A DNA stretch of 64,000 bases from Megalonaias nervosa (taxonomy: Eukaryota > Mollusca > Bivalvia > Unionida > Unionidae). Location of the stretch: assembly GCA_016617855.1 (NCBI GenBank), contig JAECUM010094118.1, positions 1 to 64,000 on the forward strand, given 5' to 3'. Positions 23,401-32,870 of this stretch are shown here, piece by piece (the stretch's first letter is position 1; each line of letters opens with the position of its first letter). The notes below the pieces were generated by a model that saw only the letters and a list, made by a program, of their open reading frames with translations, was not told the origin of the DNA and made no database searches. A program made the position numbers and the translations under genes.

Positions 23401-26400
23401 GGAGACTAGCTGACAACTGAAGCATGCTGACATTTGAGTTAATTGTTGGCTTCTGTATCAACACTTGATTTCTATGTAGAAATCAAGTGTTGATACAGAA
23501 GCCAGCAATTTACCAGCTACACTACTGGAATAATAGGGGGAAAACAGCAAACATCGAACACTTACTCTGCAAACGAGAAAATTGCATGAAGTTCAGGCAG
23601 TAAACAAGTACCCTCCTAAAAATCAGATGATGATTGAATACTTAATGCTAGTATATAATTGAAACATAATGAATATTTGTTTTTTAATCCAAAATCTTTC
23701 CAAGATTTGGACTTTGCTCAAATGGTAACCACATCATGTATGACATGTGTCGAACATGTGATTGATGGAGCATAAATCTGTAGACAAAACTGTTTAGTTT
23801 CATGTGGGCAGAAAGAGAAAGTTTGATTCGGCATAGGAATATGTTGAGGTTGTTGAGCCGAGTATTTTTTCTAGATTTGGATTCAAATGGCTACCACATG
23901 TGATGTGCGTTGAACATTAAAGAACCATACATATGCAGACCAAACTGTTTAGTTCCGAATGGGCGGAAAGAATGAGTTGGTGGCGTAGGAATATGTTAAG
24001 GCTGTTGAGCCGATAAGTATGTTCCAACGCCAAATCAAACAAGTTCTTTTCCAGACTCGAAATGGAACGTGATTTTGTACTTACTGCATATCCCTTTGTT
24101 AGTTGCACGTTCGTTTCCTTTTTTATTATGTATACTTTTAAAAATATAAATGATGCATTTTATAAAGATATTGTACAACCTCCACAAAATCCCCATCTGA
24201 TGCAAGTAACTATGGATAATCATAAATATATACTGTGCAGTTTTGTAGTCTATATTGCTGAGATGGTGATTAGCTTTGAATTTTTCAGAAATGTTGTATG
24301 GGATATGTGAATTGATTTAAGTGGCATTGGACAGGATTGAGAAGATGCAAATTGAAACGGGGGCCCATCTTGGTAGCACCATCTTGTCCACATGTAGTGA
24401 CGTTCCCTATTTTCTTTACTTTAATGTCTTGAATTGCAATATGAAAGTTTTGGCAGTACTCTACTCTATTGGCTACTAAAATTTTAAAGGTATTTGAGTG
24501 TTGTGAATGATGCATCTTGTTTATTCCAGGGGTGGTCTTCCAGCCCGGGGAGCTCCAAGAGGGGCCCGTGGTTCCCCAGCTGCCAGAGGGAGAGCAGCCC
24601 CAATGGCACCAGTCCCTTCACCAATGGAGGCAAGTTACGATGATTACTCTGGGGTAAGTGCAGTAATAACTGCAGATACAATATTCTGATCTAGTTGTGT
24701 ATGCATCTGAAGTGGTTAAATGTATTTTACTTTCATTTGTCGATGAGTATTTTTGTATCTAGGTTATATAAGGACATGGCAACATAGTTTTATGGAATCA
24801 CCATATTATCTGCATAGCTGCCAACCCTCACGATTTTGGCGTGAAATTCGTGACTTTCTACAGCGATTCACGGATTCACACTGCATGCCATTCGGAATCA
24901 CCTCTTGAAAACGTCTTCACCACCAAGGAAAAAGAAACGTCTTGCACAAAAGGTCGGGAATATACCAAAACTTGAACATGCATTCAGCCATCAAATACCG
25001 ATATACATCATGCTTTTTGCACACAGTGTGCCACAACTTTTAGCATTGGGCATGGTGGCAGGGACAGTGAGAGGAAGCACATTGGTAGCAAAAAGCACAT
25101 AGAGGTTGGAGAACTACATGAAGACAGCTTTTTCAAGTGTTGGAATTTCTTAGATTGAAAGATTAGCGTCTATTGTGATTTGTTTACAGTTTTCCGTGCA
25201 TGCGCCGACACCACTAATCGGTCACTGTTCCACGTTTCATCTTCTGATTAATACCATTTCATAATTAAGCTGCACTGCAGTTAAAATGTTTTGCCCTCCA
25301 TGGAAAAAGATTTGTATTCCACAAAAAGTGAAGTATAGATTGGAGTACACCAAAATTTGGTCTTGCATTCAGCCATCAGACATCAATGTACGTTATGCTT
25401 TTTGCATAGTAGTGTGCCGTGAACTTTACAGTTGGTTATGTGCTCAAGGGCTGGTATTGTTGCTTACATTTTACCTGTCGTACATGTACCATGTAGTGTT
25501 ATTATTATATAGTACATGTATGACACATAAATTGTAAGCAACGATACGAACCACTGTGGGCATGTGGCAGAACGATGTGAAAAGCACACTGCTATAGCAC
25601 CCCCCCCCCCCAAAGCAGATTTCAGTTTTGGAGTACTTTAAGCCACCTACTCCAGTCTTGCATGCTACCAATGCTGAAGCATTGTTTATGAACTTTCTTG
25701 TTGAACATAACCCGACTTTCTCAGTTGGAGATCAGCAACAGTGACAGTGAAAGATTATTTACTATTGTTAGGAAAAATAAGACAAAATTTAAGTGCCTCC
25801 TTAGGTGCTGAAAATTTGCAACAATTTTAGTCACCAAGATTAACCAGTAGGCAAGAAGCCTGAACAACTTTGAAAACAAAGTTTGTATCCGTAAATCTGG
25901 CTGCAAATATAGTAGTACATGTAATCAGTGTAAATAATGTTTTATTTTTATTTTGGGATTTTCATATAATGAAGTACTGACCATTGAAGTGGATCAAGTT
26001 GGTGTTATGATACAATTTTTCACTAATTGTGTTCAAAATTCACTGATTTTTATCCCATTTTTCACTAGTTGCAAGTCTGGAGGGTTGGCAGCTCTGTATC
26101 TGGATGGTGTTTTGGATGGCATAAATGGAGGGGGAAAAATCCCCGGCAACAAAATTAAACCTATGGTCATGTGATACCTGTGCTATCTTTGTTTGATAAT
26201 GAATGAAAAATGTGTGACTGTCCTTGTTTAATTTGACATTTATCTCCACCAGTAAAAGCATGAGTTTGCTTTTGGAAAGAGCCACCATGCCGATGATCTC
26301 ATTGCTAACATCTGTTATGTAGATTACTGACTGCAAATGAATCTACAAAGGCACTCAAATTTTGTCATGTATTGAAAACAAGAAAAATGAAAATGAATAT

Positions 26401-28994
26401 ATTTAACAATAAAATGTGATTTTGAAGGCATTTAAACAACCCCATGAAAACTGAACCCTTTCCAGAAGCCCTATAAGATCAAAGAATTTTGGTCCTGAAG
26501 TTTGTATTTTTCTCTTTATTTCTTTTGTAAACCAAAATACCACATGTATTATATGTGAATGATATTCTAATGAACTTAGTTGCCTGACATGCTTTTAAGG
26601 ATTTATTGCTTTTTTTCTTTAGAACTTGCTTGCAGATTAAAACCTGTTTGCATTTTGCATGTGCAATGTAATTCTTGATGGCTTGTATAAACTGGTGTCA
26701 TGGCCCTGAGTCCATGAACAGTGGCTATTTTAGTTGTGATCTTTCTAAAAATTCTGCAGCAAGTAAATGTTTGGTTTTTATTAAATTTGATTGTAGTTTT
26801 TGATTTTTAAAACAATATAGCATGCTAGATTAATTACTGTTATTTTTTGTATATCAGTAGCTATCTTTTCTGATCTTGCAGGGTTACGGTGATGCAGGAT
26901 ATGATTCTGGTTATGGAAAAACAGACCCCTATGATGCTGGCTATGGCGGAGGACATGAGTAAGGATCAAGTTCAGGAATTGTATAACTTATAGCTTTGTT
27001 CTAGACAAGTCAATATGTACTAATCAAGCAAAGAAAAATTGCAGACGTACCATCTATGATAGGAACCTTGTTAGCTCTGCTGGTTATACACCAGAAGAGC
27101 AGATGGGATGGGATGGGCCATGAAGTGGCATAAATTTTTTATTGCAGCTTTTCCTAAACTACTTCAAGTATTGTCATGTGACTTGACACATTCATTGTGT
27201 GGTCTACTTCAACCTGAATGAAAGGAGTGCTGTTTTGATGGCCATTTTTGATGCCAGTGTGGCCATTATGAAAATCTGGTTACTACTGAATGAAAGCTCA
27301 TATCGTGTATTTTTCACTTGACGACTTCTTGAGATGTCTTGTGGGTCCTAAATAAAATTTGTGCCGATCTAAAATGGCAGCCTTGGTGGCCCTTTTGAAT
27401 GAATTGTCCTGTCAACAGTTTTTTTTTTTTTCACTAATGACTTTCTATGATGTTCTAAATGAAAATTGTGCATATTGGACTTGGTAAGGTCGCTATGACA
27501 GCCATCTCAGTCATGTTACTGATTCTCCTGAACAAGGTTTATTGAACTGAGATTGTTGCCAGATGTTCATTTGATCTTGAATGAAAATGGTGCTGCTTCC
27601 ACATACAATATGGCTGGCACAGCAGCTGTATTGAAAATTTTGCTATTGCTACTCCTGAATATGGTTATTGCAGTGAAATCTTGACACTACTTCAGATTGA
27701 ATGGTTATTAAAGGCACAAGATTTTCATTGAAGGACTTGTTGTGATGTCTACTTCTAGCCAAAAGTTTACATCCAGTATAGCCACAATCATGGCTATCTT
27801 GAAAATCTAGTTCTGGGTCTGGTCATATCAACATTGGACTTTCCCCAAATGTCTTGAGATCTCCAGTTAGTCTTAAATAGTAAATGTTGCATCTGATGTA
27901 TCAGCATGGTTGTCAGCAAATTTTTATGTGTTGATCCTAAATTAAAATAGTGCCTGTTCTGATGGCCAGCCATCATGGTAGCGATCTTGAAAATCCTGTC
28001 ATTGGTACCACTACTGGAAAATAATTTGGCAGATTGGGGGTGGGGTAGGGTGTGGTTTCATTAGAAGGGTTCTGGTGTCTTGTATGGCCCAGAATAAAAA
28101 CTATAAAATGGAATCTCAGTATAGTGGTAGCCATCCTGAAAATGTTATGTAGGTTTCTCCCAAATGGACAAAAATATCGGCATGGGTTTTCACCAGTTGT
28201 TGCCACAATGGTCATCTTGTAAAGTTTGCTGTCACTACACCCCCCCTGACTGGAGGGTTAAATTTACACTTATTTTTTATTCTAAAGACTCTTAATGCTG
28301 TCTACTTAGTTCTAAATGATAATGGTGCAAATCTGACATACAGTATGTCCACCACTGCTGCTTTTTTGAAAAATCTTGATCCCTGAAGAATATCGGAGAT
28401 AATGAAATAATTTTTGTCTGGGAAATTCTTTTTGCCAAATATTCTGTCACTCCAGTAGGCTTTTATTACATTTTTCTAACCTTATCACAAGTTATAACTT
28501 GAAATATCAAACAAAAAAGAAAATCTTTTTGAATCATTAGCATTAGAAACAGATTTTACATGGAATTGTTTTTAAAAGTCTGAAGTTTTACATGTGATGG
28601 GTTTAATTAAAGTGTTGCTTTGGTAGAAATCTTCTGCCAAGATCACTTTCGTTGAGGATTGTAGCCAGATGGGACTAGTAAAGAAACGGGTTGGTGGCAT
28701 GAACTAGTCCTGTCATTGGATACATGTATTTCATATGTAATTTTCATTTCAGTGACACCCAGTACTTTGACTATGGACATGGTTCAGCAGGTGGATACGA
28801 GGACTATGGTTAGTATAATTTTGTAAACAACTGGATTGACATAGTTTTAAAAAATGAAGTGCTCGGGGTCGAGATTTTTACATTATCAGCAATAATTAAG
28901 ATAACATTCTGATTTTTGTCCAAGGTAGTGTGATGCAGTGGAGGAAAAAGAAATGTATACCTAGATTCTGCTTTTGGGAAGATGGGTCTCAAGA

Positions 28995-29033
<39 letters not shown>

Positions 29034-30411
29034 CATTGAATTTAAAAAAGTTATTGCAACAAAGCAGTAAAAAAAATGTTCATTGAATTTAAAAAAGTTA
29101 TTGCAACAAAGCAGTAATGTAAATCTTTCTGAAAACTGAACTGTTATTGAGGGTGTGTTCCATATAGATTTTTTTTGGCAGGATGGTTGGCATGCCACAT
29201 TTTTTGGTGGAAGGGTACCAACAATAGAAAAGAAAACAATTGTGTGGGGGGGGAGATGATGTTCCATCCCCAATCCCATACTAGAGGAAAGTGCATTTCC
29301 TTGCTAACATGTTGAGATGATGATATTGGGTTGTGCTAAAACTGCCTAGAAATGGTAGGTGCCTCCAGTTTTGAACTGTTGAAGTGTATATTTGATGTTG
29401 CATTTATATACATTTTCAAAACTCCTTGATAGAATCTCATTATATTTGCTGTGAATGATGTTGAACCTTAAATGCATTCATTCTGCGTGTTCACTTGCTC
29501 CATTTACTTCAGGATTCAGGCGAATCTTAGTAAATTGATGTTGTGGTTGTAGATAAGTTCTCTTTGCTTACATTTCCTTTATGGATTTTCCTCAAACTTG
29601 GGTCTAATCGATACAAACCCAGAACCATACATTCATCAATGTGCTCTCCTGTTCTTCGACCTTGGTCTTGAGGACACATTCATCAAAAATTTTTTCAGAC
29701 ATTTCTTTCATGTGTCTTCGTTTACATTTCCTTACTCCCTTGATTAATTTTCTTTATACGTTCATGAATATTCTGAAGCTGAAACCATTAGTTCTGTGAC
29801 ATGGGGTCTAGGTAACCATTGCGTTGTGGCTTTGACATAAAGGCCTTGACTTAGTGATATTTGTTAACTTGGTGTTACTTTGAGAATGTATTTTGAAATT
29901 CAGCTGGAGGAAATTCCCATTTACAAGGAAAAAGTGGAGACTCTGCAAAATGTGGCAGTATTAACCTATTATGCAATTGCTGTGAGGGCAAAGATTGTTC
30001 ATCTAGATTTGTTTGGTCCAAATGGAGTACATCAAGCAGATTTTCAAACACTAGTTGCTGCAGTTAATGTGTGAGGTGGTGCAAGAACACTTGTGAACAG
30101 ACTGTCAGCATTGGTCTGTAAAGCATGAATTGATAATGCAGTATTTAGAATTCTGATATTTACGATGATAGTTCAGCCCCAAATGTGATAGGATAAATTG
30201 ATTATGTATTTGAACTAGAATTGCATTGGAAATGCAATTTACAAAAATTGTTTCAGTAATGATAAAAGGGAGATTGATGATGTTAAATTTATTTACAGGA
30301 GCTTCAGCTGGTTATGGAGGCAGCTCCAGCTTCAAATCCCCACCAGCATCCAGAGGTCGTGGTCAGTTCAGAAATCACCCCTATGGCAGTTCTGGACGTG
30401 GAGGCTATTGA
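6242..30411 (+). CDS. KHDRBS: KHDRBS (Sam68/SLM-like) STAR-family RNA-binding protein, 9 coding exons
   Basis: Joined exons: 6242-6338, 7918-8036, 9659-9775, 19418-19561, 20641-20783, 24530-24653, 26882-26958, 28753-28808, 30299-30411. They total 990 nt, giving 329 residues plus TGA, with every junction GT-AG and in phase. Residues about 1-33 resemble the QUA1 dimerisation helices. The KH domain covers about 60-159, with [12 protein letters not shown] at 75-86 containing the GxxG loop (GPKG 81-84). A QUA2-like segment follows at about 160-178, then RG repeats (182-230), a Tyr/Gly-rich region (241-293) and a tail ending [13 protein letters not shown]. Family members bind U/A-rich RNA as dimers and control splicing in the nucleus; that role is inferred by homology. 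The length is nearer to SLM1/SLM2 (about 346-349 residues) than to Sam68 (443), and the long proline runs of Sam68 are absent. The ATG at 6242 has a fair context (aaaATG) and begins the QUA1 homology. Non-coding 5' exons cannot be excluded. Confidence 0.95.
6957..7125 (+). repeat. Left arm of intron-1 inverted repeat
   Basis: Pairs with 7580-7752. Shared words include 'ttacaaagaaaatt.ggagt', 'atccatccatgaatcaaggg', 'aacaatataacac' and 'tttatcctaattg'. Identity is roughly 80 percent by eye, with a loop of about 450 bp. Confidence 0.85.
7580..7752 (-). repeat. Right arm of intron-1 inverted repeat
   Basis: Inverted copy of 6957-7125. The two arms could form a long double-stranded stem in the pre-mRNA. 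Confidence 0.85.
7918..8036 (+). CDS. KHDRBS: KHDRBS coding exon 2 (start of KH region)
   Basis: The acceptor is ttttcag|AACTG and the donor is AAG|GTATGT, phase 0. It encodes residues 33-72 and ends [11 protein letters not shown], matching the family's 'KVLIPVKQFPK' first KH strand. It joins exon 3 (FNFVGK) exactly as in vertebrate homologues. Confidence 0.95.
8037..9658 (+). other. KHDRBS intron 2
   Basis: GTATGT...ATTTTCAG, 1.6 kb. No repeat or gene recognised. A G-rich stretch lies near 8630-8660. Confidence 0.85.
9659..9775 (+). CDS. KHDRBS: KHDRBS coding exon 3 (KH core, GxxG loop)
   Basis: 117 nt encoding residues 73-111. It contains [20 protein letters not shown], then [15 protein letters not shown]. 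The GPKG loop is the RNA-backbone contact of KH domains. The acceptor is attttcag. The donor GTTTGA is the weakest of the gene. A longer 111-residue frame overlapping this exon is in the wrong register. Confidence 0.96.
10460..10790 (+). repeat. 'tatggccacca' array family, patch in intron 3
   Basis: About two diverged units of 110-150 bp. They share 'ctaaatgaaaatggt', 'gccatcttgaaaat' and 'cactggaagacttgtta' with the arrays at 21050-21660, 27180-28400 and 38320-38660. Confidence 0.6.
11185..11343 (+). repeat. Inverted duplication, uninterrupted copy
   Basis: 11185-11285 matches the reverse complement of about 17850-17950 (shared 'tttaaaatgtgtcagatcag'). 11293-11343 matches the reverse complement of 16492-16540 (shared 'cattgtcatcaca' and 'gctcagcagattt'). 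Here the two blocks adjoin; in the other copy about 1.3 kb separates them. Confidence 0.75.
11395..11444. repeat. (AT)n microsatellite
   Basis: About 50 bp of TA repeats directly before the left end of a DNA transposon. Confidence 0.9.
11447..13256. mobile_element. Non-autonomous TA-inserted DNA transposon, pogo/Tigger-like ends
   Basis: The left end is CACGGTCAAACCCGGTTATC and the right end, reversed, is CAGTCAAACCCATTTACC followed by CGGTTATCTCGAG. TA dinucleotides flank both ends. Further 'gacataaccgggttatcga' copies lie subterminally at about 13112. CAGTCAAACC plus 'ATCTCGA' is typical of pogo/Tigger elements. The 1.8-kb interior shows no transposase frame. Confidence 0.6.
13978..15704. 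mobile_element. DNA transposon with 24-bp perfect terminal inverted repeats
   Basis: 13981-14004 (CGTATTTACTGCATG...GGAC) is exactly inverted at 15678-15701. Extending by TA-Y gives possible TA flanks at 13978 and 15704. Subterminal GGACAC motifs recur near both ends. The 1.7-kb interior has no recognised transposase, so it is probably non-autonomous. The superfamily is uncertain, with a TA target suggesting Tc1/mariner/pogo. Confidence 0.7.
16492..17950 (-). repeat. Inverted duplication, copy split by about 1.3 kb
   Basis: The ends (16492-16540 and 17850-17950) match 11185-11343 in inverted order. The intervening 16541-17849 is absent from the other copy, so it looks like an insertion here, or a deletion there. 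Its frames, such as 16890-17120, match nothing recognised, and its ends show no clear inverted repeats. Confidence 0.55.
19418..19561 (+). CDS. KHDRBS: KHDRBS coding exon 4 (C-terminal half of KH domain)
   Basis: 144 nt encoding residues 112-159: [20 protein letters not shown], then LIEAF, then TETKKFLVP. The acceptor is tttgtag and the donor is cca|GTAAGT, both phase 0. It follows a 9.6-kb intron that splits the KH domain after RDKQK. Confidence 0.95.
19562..20640 (+). other. KHDRBS intron 4
   Basis: GTAAGT...TTGGAG, 1.08 kb. No repeat or gene recognised. Confidence 0.85.
20641..20783 (+). CDS. KHDRBS: KHDRBS coding exon 5 (QUA2 and RG repeats)
   Basis: Encodes residues 160-206 and two bases of Arg207. 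[19 protein letters not shown] corresponds to the QUA2 segment (vertebrate 'DYNDEIRQAQLQELTYLNG'). GGRGRGRGG follows, a likely arginine-methylation region by family precedent. The acceptor (ttattggag) has a poor pyrimidine tract. The donor is aag|GTACAT, phase 2. Confidence 0.93.
21050..21660 (+). repeat. 'tatggccacca' array family, patch in intron 5
   Basis: Diverged units with cores near 21435 (gtccagtatggctactatga) and 21581 (catccagtatgtccaccact). The latter, followed by 'gaagaatatcgg', is very close to 28333-28390 in intron 7. Confidence 0.65.
23441..23510. repeat. 70-bp near-perfect hairpin in intron 5
   Basis: Two 35-bp arms meet with essentially no spacer (centre 23475/23476) and match at 33 of 35 positions. 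The arm core is CTGTATCAACACTTGATTTC. Confidence 0.95.
23700..24020 (+). repeat. Diverged direct duplication of about 155 bp
   Basis: 23700-23860 and 23870-24020 share 'gatttggatt..aatggcta.ccac', 'gaacat', 'aaactgtttagtt', 'tgggc.gaaag' and 'aggaatatgtt.aggctgttgagccg'. No coding potential. Confidence 0.6.
24530..24653 (+). CDS. KHDRBS: KHDRBS coding exon 6 (RG/Pro-rich linker)
   Basis: The acceptor is ttattccag and the donor is ggg|GTAAGT. Residues 208-248 read [14 protein letters not shown], then [15 protein letters not shown] and EASYDDYSG. The short APMAPVPSP stretch is the only proline cluster, where Sam68 has several SH3-binding runs. The change into YDDY marks the start of the tyrosine-rich region. 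Confidence 0.93.
24654..26881 (+). other. KHDRBS intron 6
   Basis: GTAAGT...CTTGCAG, 2.2 kb. More than half is a decayed hAT-like transposon (24813-26096). The rest has nothing recognised. Confidence 0.85.
24813..26096 (+). mobile_element. Decayed hAT-like transposon with TIRs in intron 6
   Basis: The left end reads CATAGCTGCCAACCCTC. The right end, reversed, reads CAGAGCTGCCAACCCTC. The word TATCTG sits immediately outside both ends, probably the remains of an 8-bp target duplication. Inside are two fragments resembling a hAT/ZBED-type zinc-finger region: [17 protein letters not shown] near 25050 and YAFCIV plus [12 protein letters not shown] near 25395-25590. Both are broken by stops and frameshifts. 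Confidence 0.65.
26882..26958 (+). CDS. KHDRBS: KHDRBS coding exon 7 (Tyr/Gly-rich)
   Basis: The acceptor is gatcttgcag and the donor is catga|GTAAGG, phase 2. Residues 249-273 are [15 protein letters not shown], then [10 protein letters not shown]. The repeated Gly-Tyr pattern matches the C-terminal tyrosine-rich region of the family. Confidence 0.9.
26959..28752 (+). other. KHDRBS intron 7
   Basis: GTAAGG...TTTCAG, 1.8 kb. Its main content is the largest 'tatggccacca' array (27180-28400). Confidence 0.85.
27180..28400 (+). repeat. 'tatggccacca' degenerate tandem array in intron 7
   Basis: About ten diverged units of 80-150 bp. Core words such as 'ccagtatagccacaatcatg' or 'gccatc.tgaaaat' recur near 27253, 27364, 27474, 27599, 27769, 27890, 27959, 28109, 28195 and 28333. 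'Cctaaatgaaaat', 'acttgttgtgatgtctac' and 'tcac.agaagact' alternate between them. No reading frame is kept. Confidence 0.7.
28753..28808 (+). CDS. KHDRBS: KHDRBS coding exon 8 (DYGHG motif)
   Basis: A 56-nt exon, acceptor tttcatttcag and donor tatg|GTTAGT, phase 1. It encodes [19 protein letters not shown], close to the family's 'YYDYGHG' motif. The reading frame enters and leaves correctly across both junctions. Confidence 0.93.
28809..30298 (+). other. KHDRBS intron 8
   Basis: GTTAGT...TTTACAG, 1.5 kb. It contains a 32-bp poly-A run, a 39-bp direct duplication (29032-29117) and an unexplained 64-codon frame at 29880-30074. Confidence 0.85.
29032..29117 (+). repeat. 39-bp direct duplication after poly-A
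   Basis: The word from 'ttcattgaatttaaaaaagt' to 'aaagcagtaa' occurs twice (29032-29070 and 29079-29117), preceded both times by A runs (28999-29031 and 29071-29076). Confidence 0.9.
30299..30411 (+). CDS. KHDRBS: KHDRBS coding exon 9 (C-terminal tail and stop)
   Basis: The acceptor is atttacag. It encodes the end of Gly293 to residue 329, finishing [20 protein letters not shown], then TGA at 30409-30411. Vertebrate members end with R-x-(H/Q)-P-Y-G-R-Y, part of the nuclear localisation signal. Here RNHPYG is kept but is followed by SSGRGGY. Confidence 0.94.
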
Positions 30412-30637
30412 TCTGGACGATATTATGCTCCGGTTTTTTAATGTGTGTATTCTGTCATTAAGGATGGAAAGTTGGAAAACTAGCAGGAGTGGAATGACCT
30501 CAACAACAACTTTGTACAGCATATAAGTGGAGAGCGGACAGTATCACTACATTCTTTAATTTACAGAATGCATACCTCCAAGGTACATAGATATGAACTT
30601 TGCAAATTAAAAACAAAAAACAGTATAATGAAAACGA

Positions 30638-30643
30638 AATAAA
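30638..30643 (+). promoter_or_regulatory. Candidate poly(A) signal AATAAA of KHDRBS
   Basis: The first AATAAA after the stop codon, 227 nt downstream. Further AATAAA motifs lie at 30815-30820, 30977-30982 and 37226-37231, so the 3' UTR could be short or up to about 7 kb. The sequence alone does not decide. Confidence 0.35.
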
Positions 30644-32720
30644 TTGGAGGTCCCAAAAAGGTTTGAAATTTCAAAAACGGAAATTTATAAAGACATTTTA
30701 ATCTCTGCAATTAAAATTAACATAAACAAGGACATGTACATAAAAATAGTCCTTTGCATTAATTTACTTAACATCTTTGAAAGAACATAAAGTTGAGTCC
30801 TGCCTATTCCTGCAAATAAAACTTTCAAACATCAAAATGTTCATGTACAAGAACTCGTATATTTTTCTTCACTCATTAGAGGTTTAATTTCTTAAAATTG
30901 TGGTTTTAAGATTGTCATAGATCACTGTAGTGTTCATTTCATCAAATATTGTCACATAAAAATTATTAAAATCGTGAATAAAATTGTTTTGTCATCTAAA
31001 TGAGATCCAATATTGTTTATTCCAAGGGAACTAATTCCAATGCCTCAGAACAAATGTTCAGGTGTGGTTCTCGATTTAAAATCAAACCAAAATAAAACCG
31101 AGAAAAGCTATAAAAAAAAGTGTTCCAAGTTGAAAAATAGACAAGACCCCTGTTTTATAAAATCAGTTTTGTAGAAGCATTGGTGAAAGTAGATGTAATC
31201 AAGAAAAATGTTACCATTTACTTGGGGTCCATCATCAGCTTGCGCAAATTGTATGGTAACAATGTTTTCTGTTGATCTGTCTGTTCACATTTGACCACTA
31301 AAGTTGCGCAGACTTCCTACCTAAATTGGTGTGGTGTTTATGGGTTTTTTTTTTTTTTTTTCAGGTCTAATATTTTAAGATATTATAACCCATTTTGTCA
31401 GTTTCAAATTGCTTGTGCAGCAAGCATATATCTGGAACAAATGAGGTATTTGCATGCCGTTTGTGTGTACAATGTCAGACAGGAATGCTTGTTTATGGTT
31501 TCATCTTGCCAACATTGTTGAATAGAAATGGGTTTGTTTTTGTTTTGACAACTTCATGTCTTCTCATGGGATGTTGCGTGATACAGGCATAGCTAAAACT
31601 TTTTCGGCTGCAATTTGGTATATACATCTTTTCAGACATTGCTGTACTTATTTTTGTTTTGTCTCAAAAACTACATTTTGGATCAAGGTTGGCTCTTGAG
31701 AATTAAAGTGCATCTTGACACATCGGTCATGCAATGTTTAAACATTCGTATTATAAGGGTTTGCCCTGAAAACATTTTGAAATTGTTTTTTTTTCCTTAA
31801 AAATGTTTGAATTTTCCTAGGTAAAATGAACAGTTTAAACTTTATAAAATTAAATGCTGGTTTTAAAAGAATTTTTTAAAGTGTTCTTTCCAATCGTAAT
31901 GATGACATGGGGGAGAAAGATCTGTGGATCGAGGTACCTGATGTGTAGTTGCCAGTGGCTCTTTGCTTTAGAGGCTGCTGATTGTGCTTTCTGTGCCTGT
32001 TTTAGCAATTTATGGGCGGATAAAGTAATATATGAATGATAAAGATCGATTTCCATACTAAAAAATTATCCCATGCTATCTTTTGGCTATGTAAAGTTTT
32101 TTTTTTTTAATTAAAAAAAATCTACAAATTTGGTTTATTGTGTGTTGATTTTAACTGACGCTGCTCCAGAATTGTTAAGCACATGTAATGTTATTTTGTA
32201 TGAACATTGTACCTAGATGTTGGTTTTGTCTCAATTTCATTTAGGATAGTAGTGTGACCATAAACAATTTACGTCACAACTTTGCGTGGAATGTCTCGTA
32301 TTACTGGCAATGCTCAAGAACCACATTCAGATACAATATGGTGTGAACATCACAGACTTGCAATGTTCCATTTGTGGGTTTGGTCTCGAGCTGCATGTTG
32401 AACAGAGTTGTGACCCTTATGAGGCAGATTTTCGGTCACATGGAATAGTAGAATGTTGGTTTCATTCGGCTTAGGGCAAGAAACATTAACAGTATTAGCA
32501 TGGAAGTACATCTTAGCATTTTCTCAGATATGGATGTGCCTTCTATTATGGTTCCTGCAGAGGGAGAAGAGGTGGAGGAATTTCAGGCCTAGAATTTAAC
32601 ACCTCACCCCATCACATCCTTTTAGTCCATTAAATTTACTAGTCCTGCATCTTTGCTATTCCTTCCCATAAAAATTCTGGCTGGCAACAATTGAAACTTT
32701 ACTTGTCATTAGACTATTAT

Positions 32721-32870
32721 AAAATTTGCCAGGCTTGTACTAGCTAACAGCACAAATATCAAGCCATGGAATTTTCAGTCTTTGGTAGATCAAAGAAAAT
32801 TTGCCAGGCTTGTACTAGCTAACAGCACAAATATCAAGCCCTGGAATTTTCGGTCTTTGGCAGATCAAAG
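32721..32870 (+). repeat. 75-bp tandem duplication
   Basis: Two units (32721-32795 and 32796-32870) differ at a few positions, for example catgg/cctgg and cagtc/cggtc. Each begins 'aaaatttgccaggcttgtac'. Confidence 0.95.

Larger units (their letters stand above)
20784..24529 (+). other. KHDRBS intron 5
   Basis: GTACAT...TTCCAG, 3.7 kb. It contains a 'tatggccacca' patch (21050-21660), a poly-T run (21790-21816), a 70-bp hairpin (23441-23510) and two similar 100-bp segments around 23700-23860 and 23870-24020 (shared 'aaactgtttagttc' and 'gttgagccga'). Confidence 0.8.
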
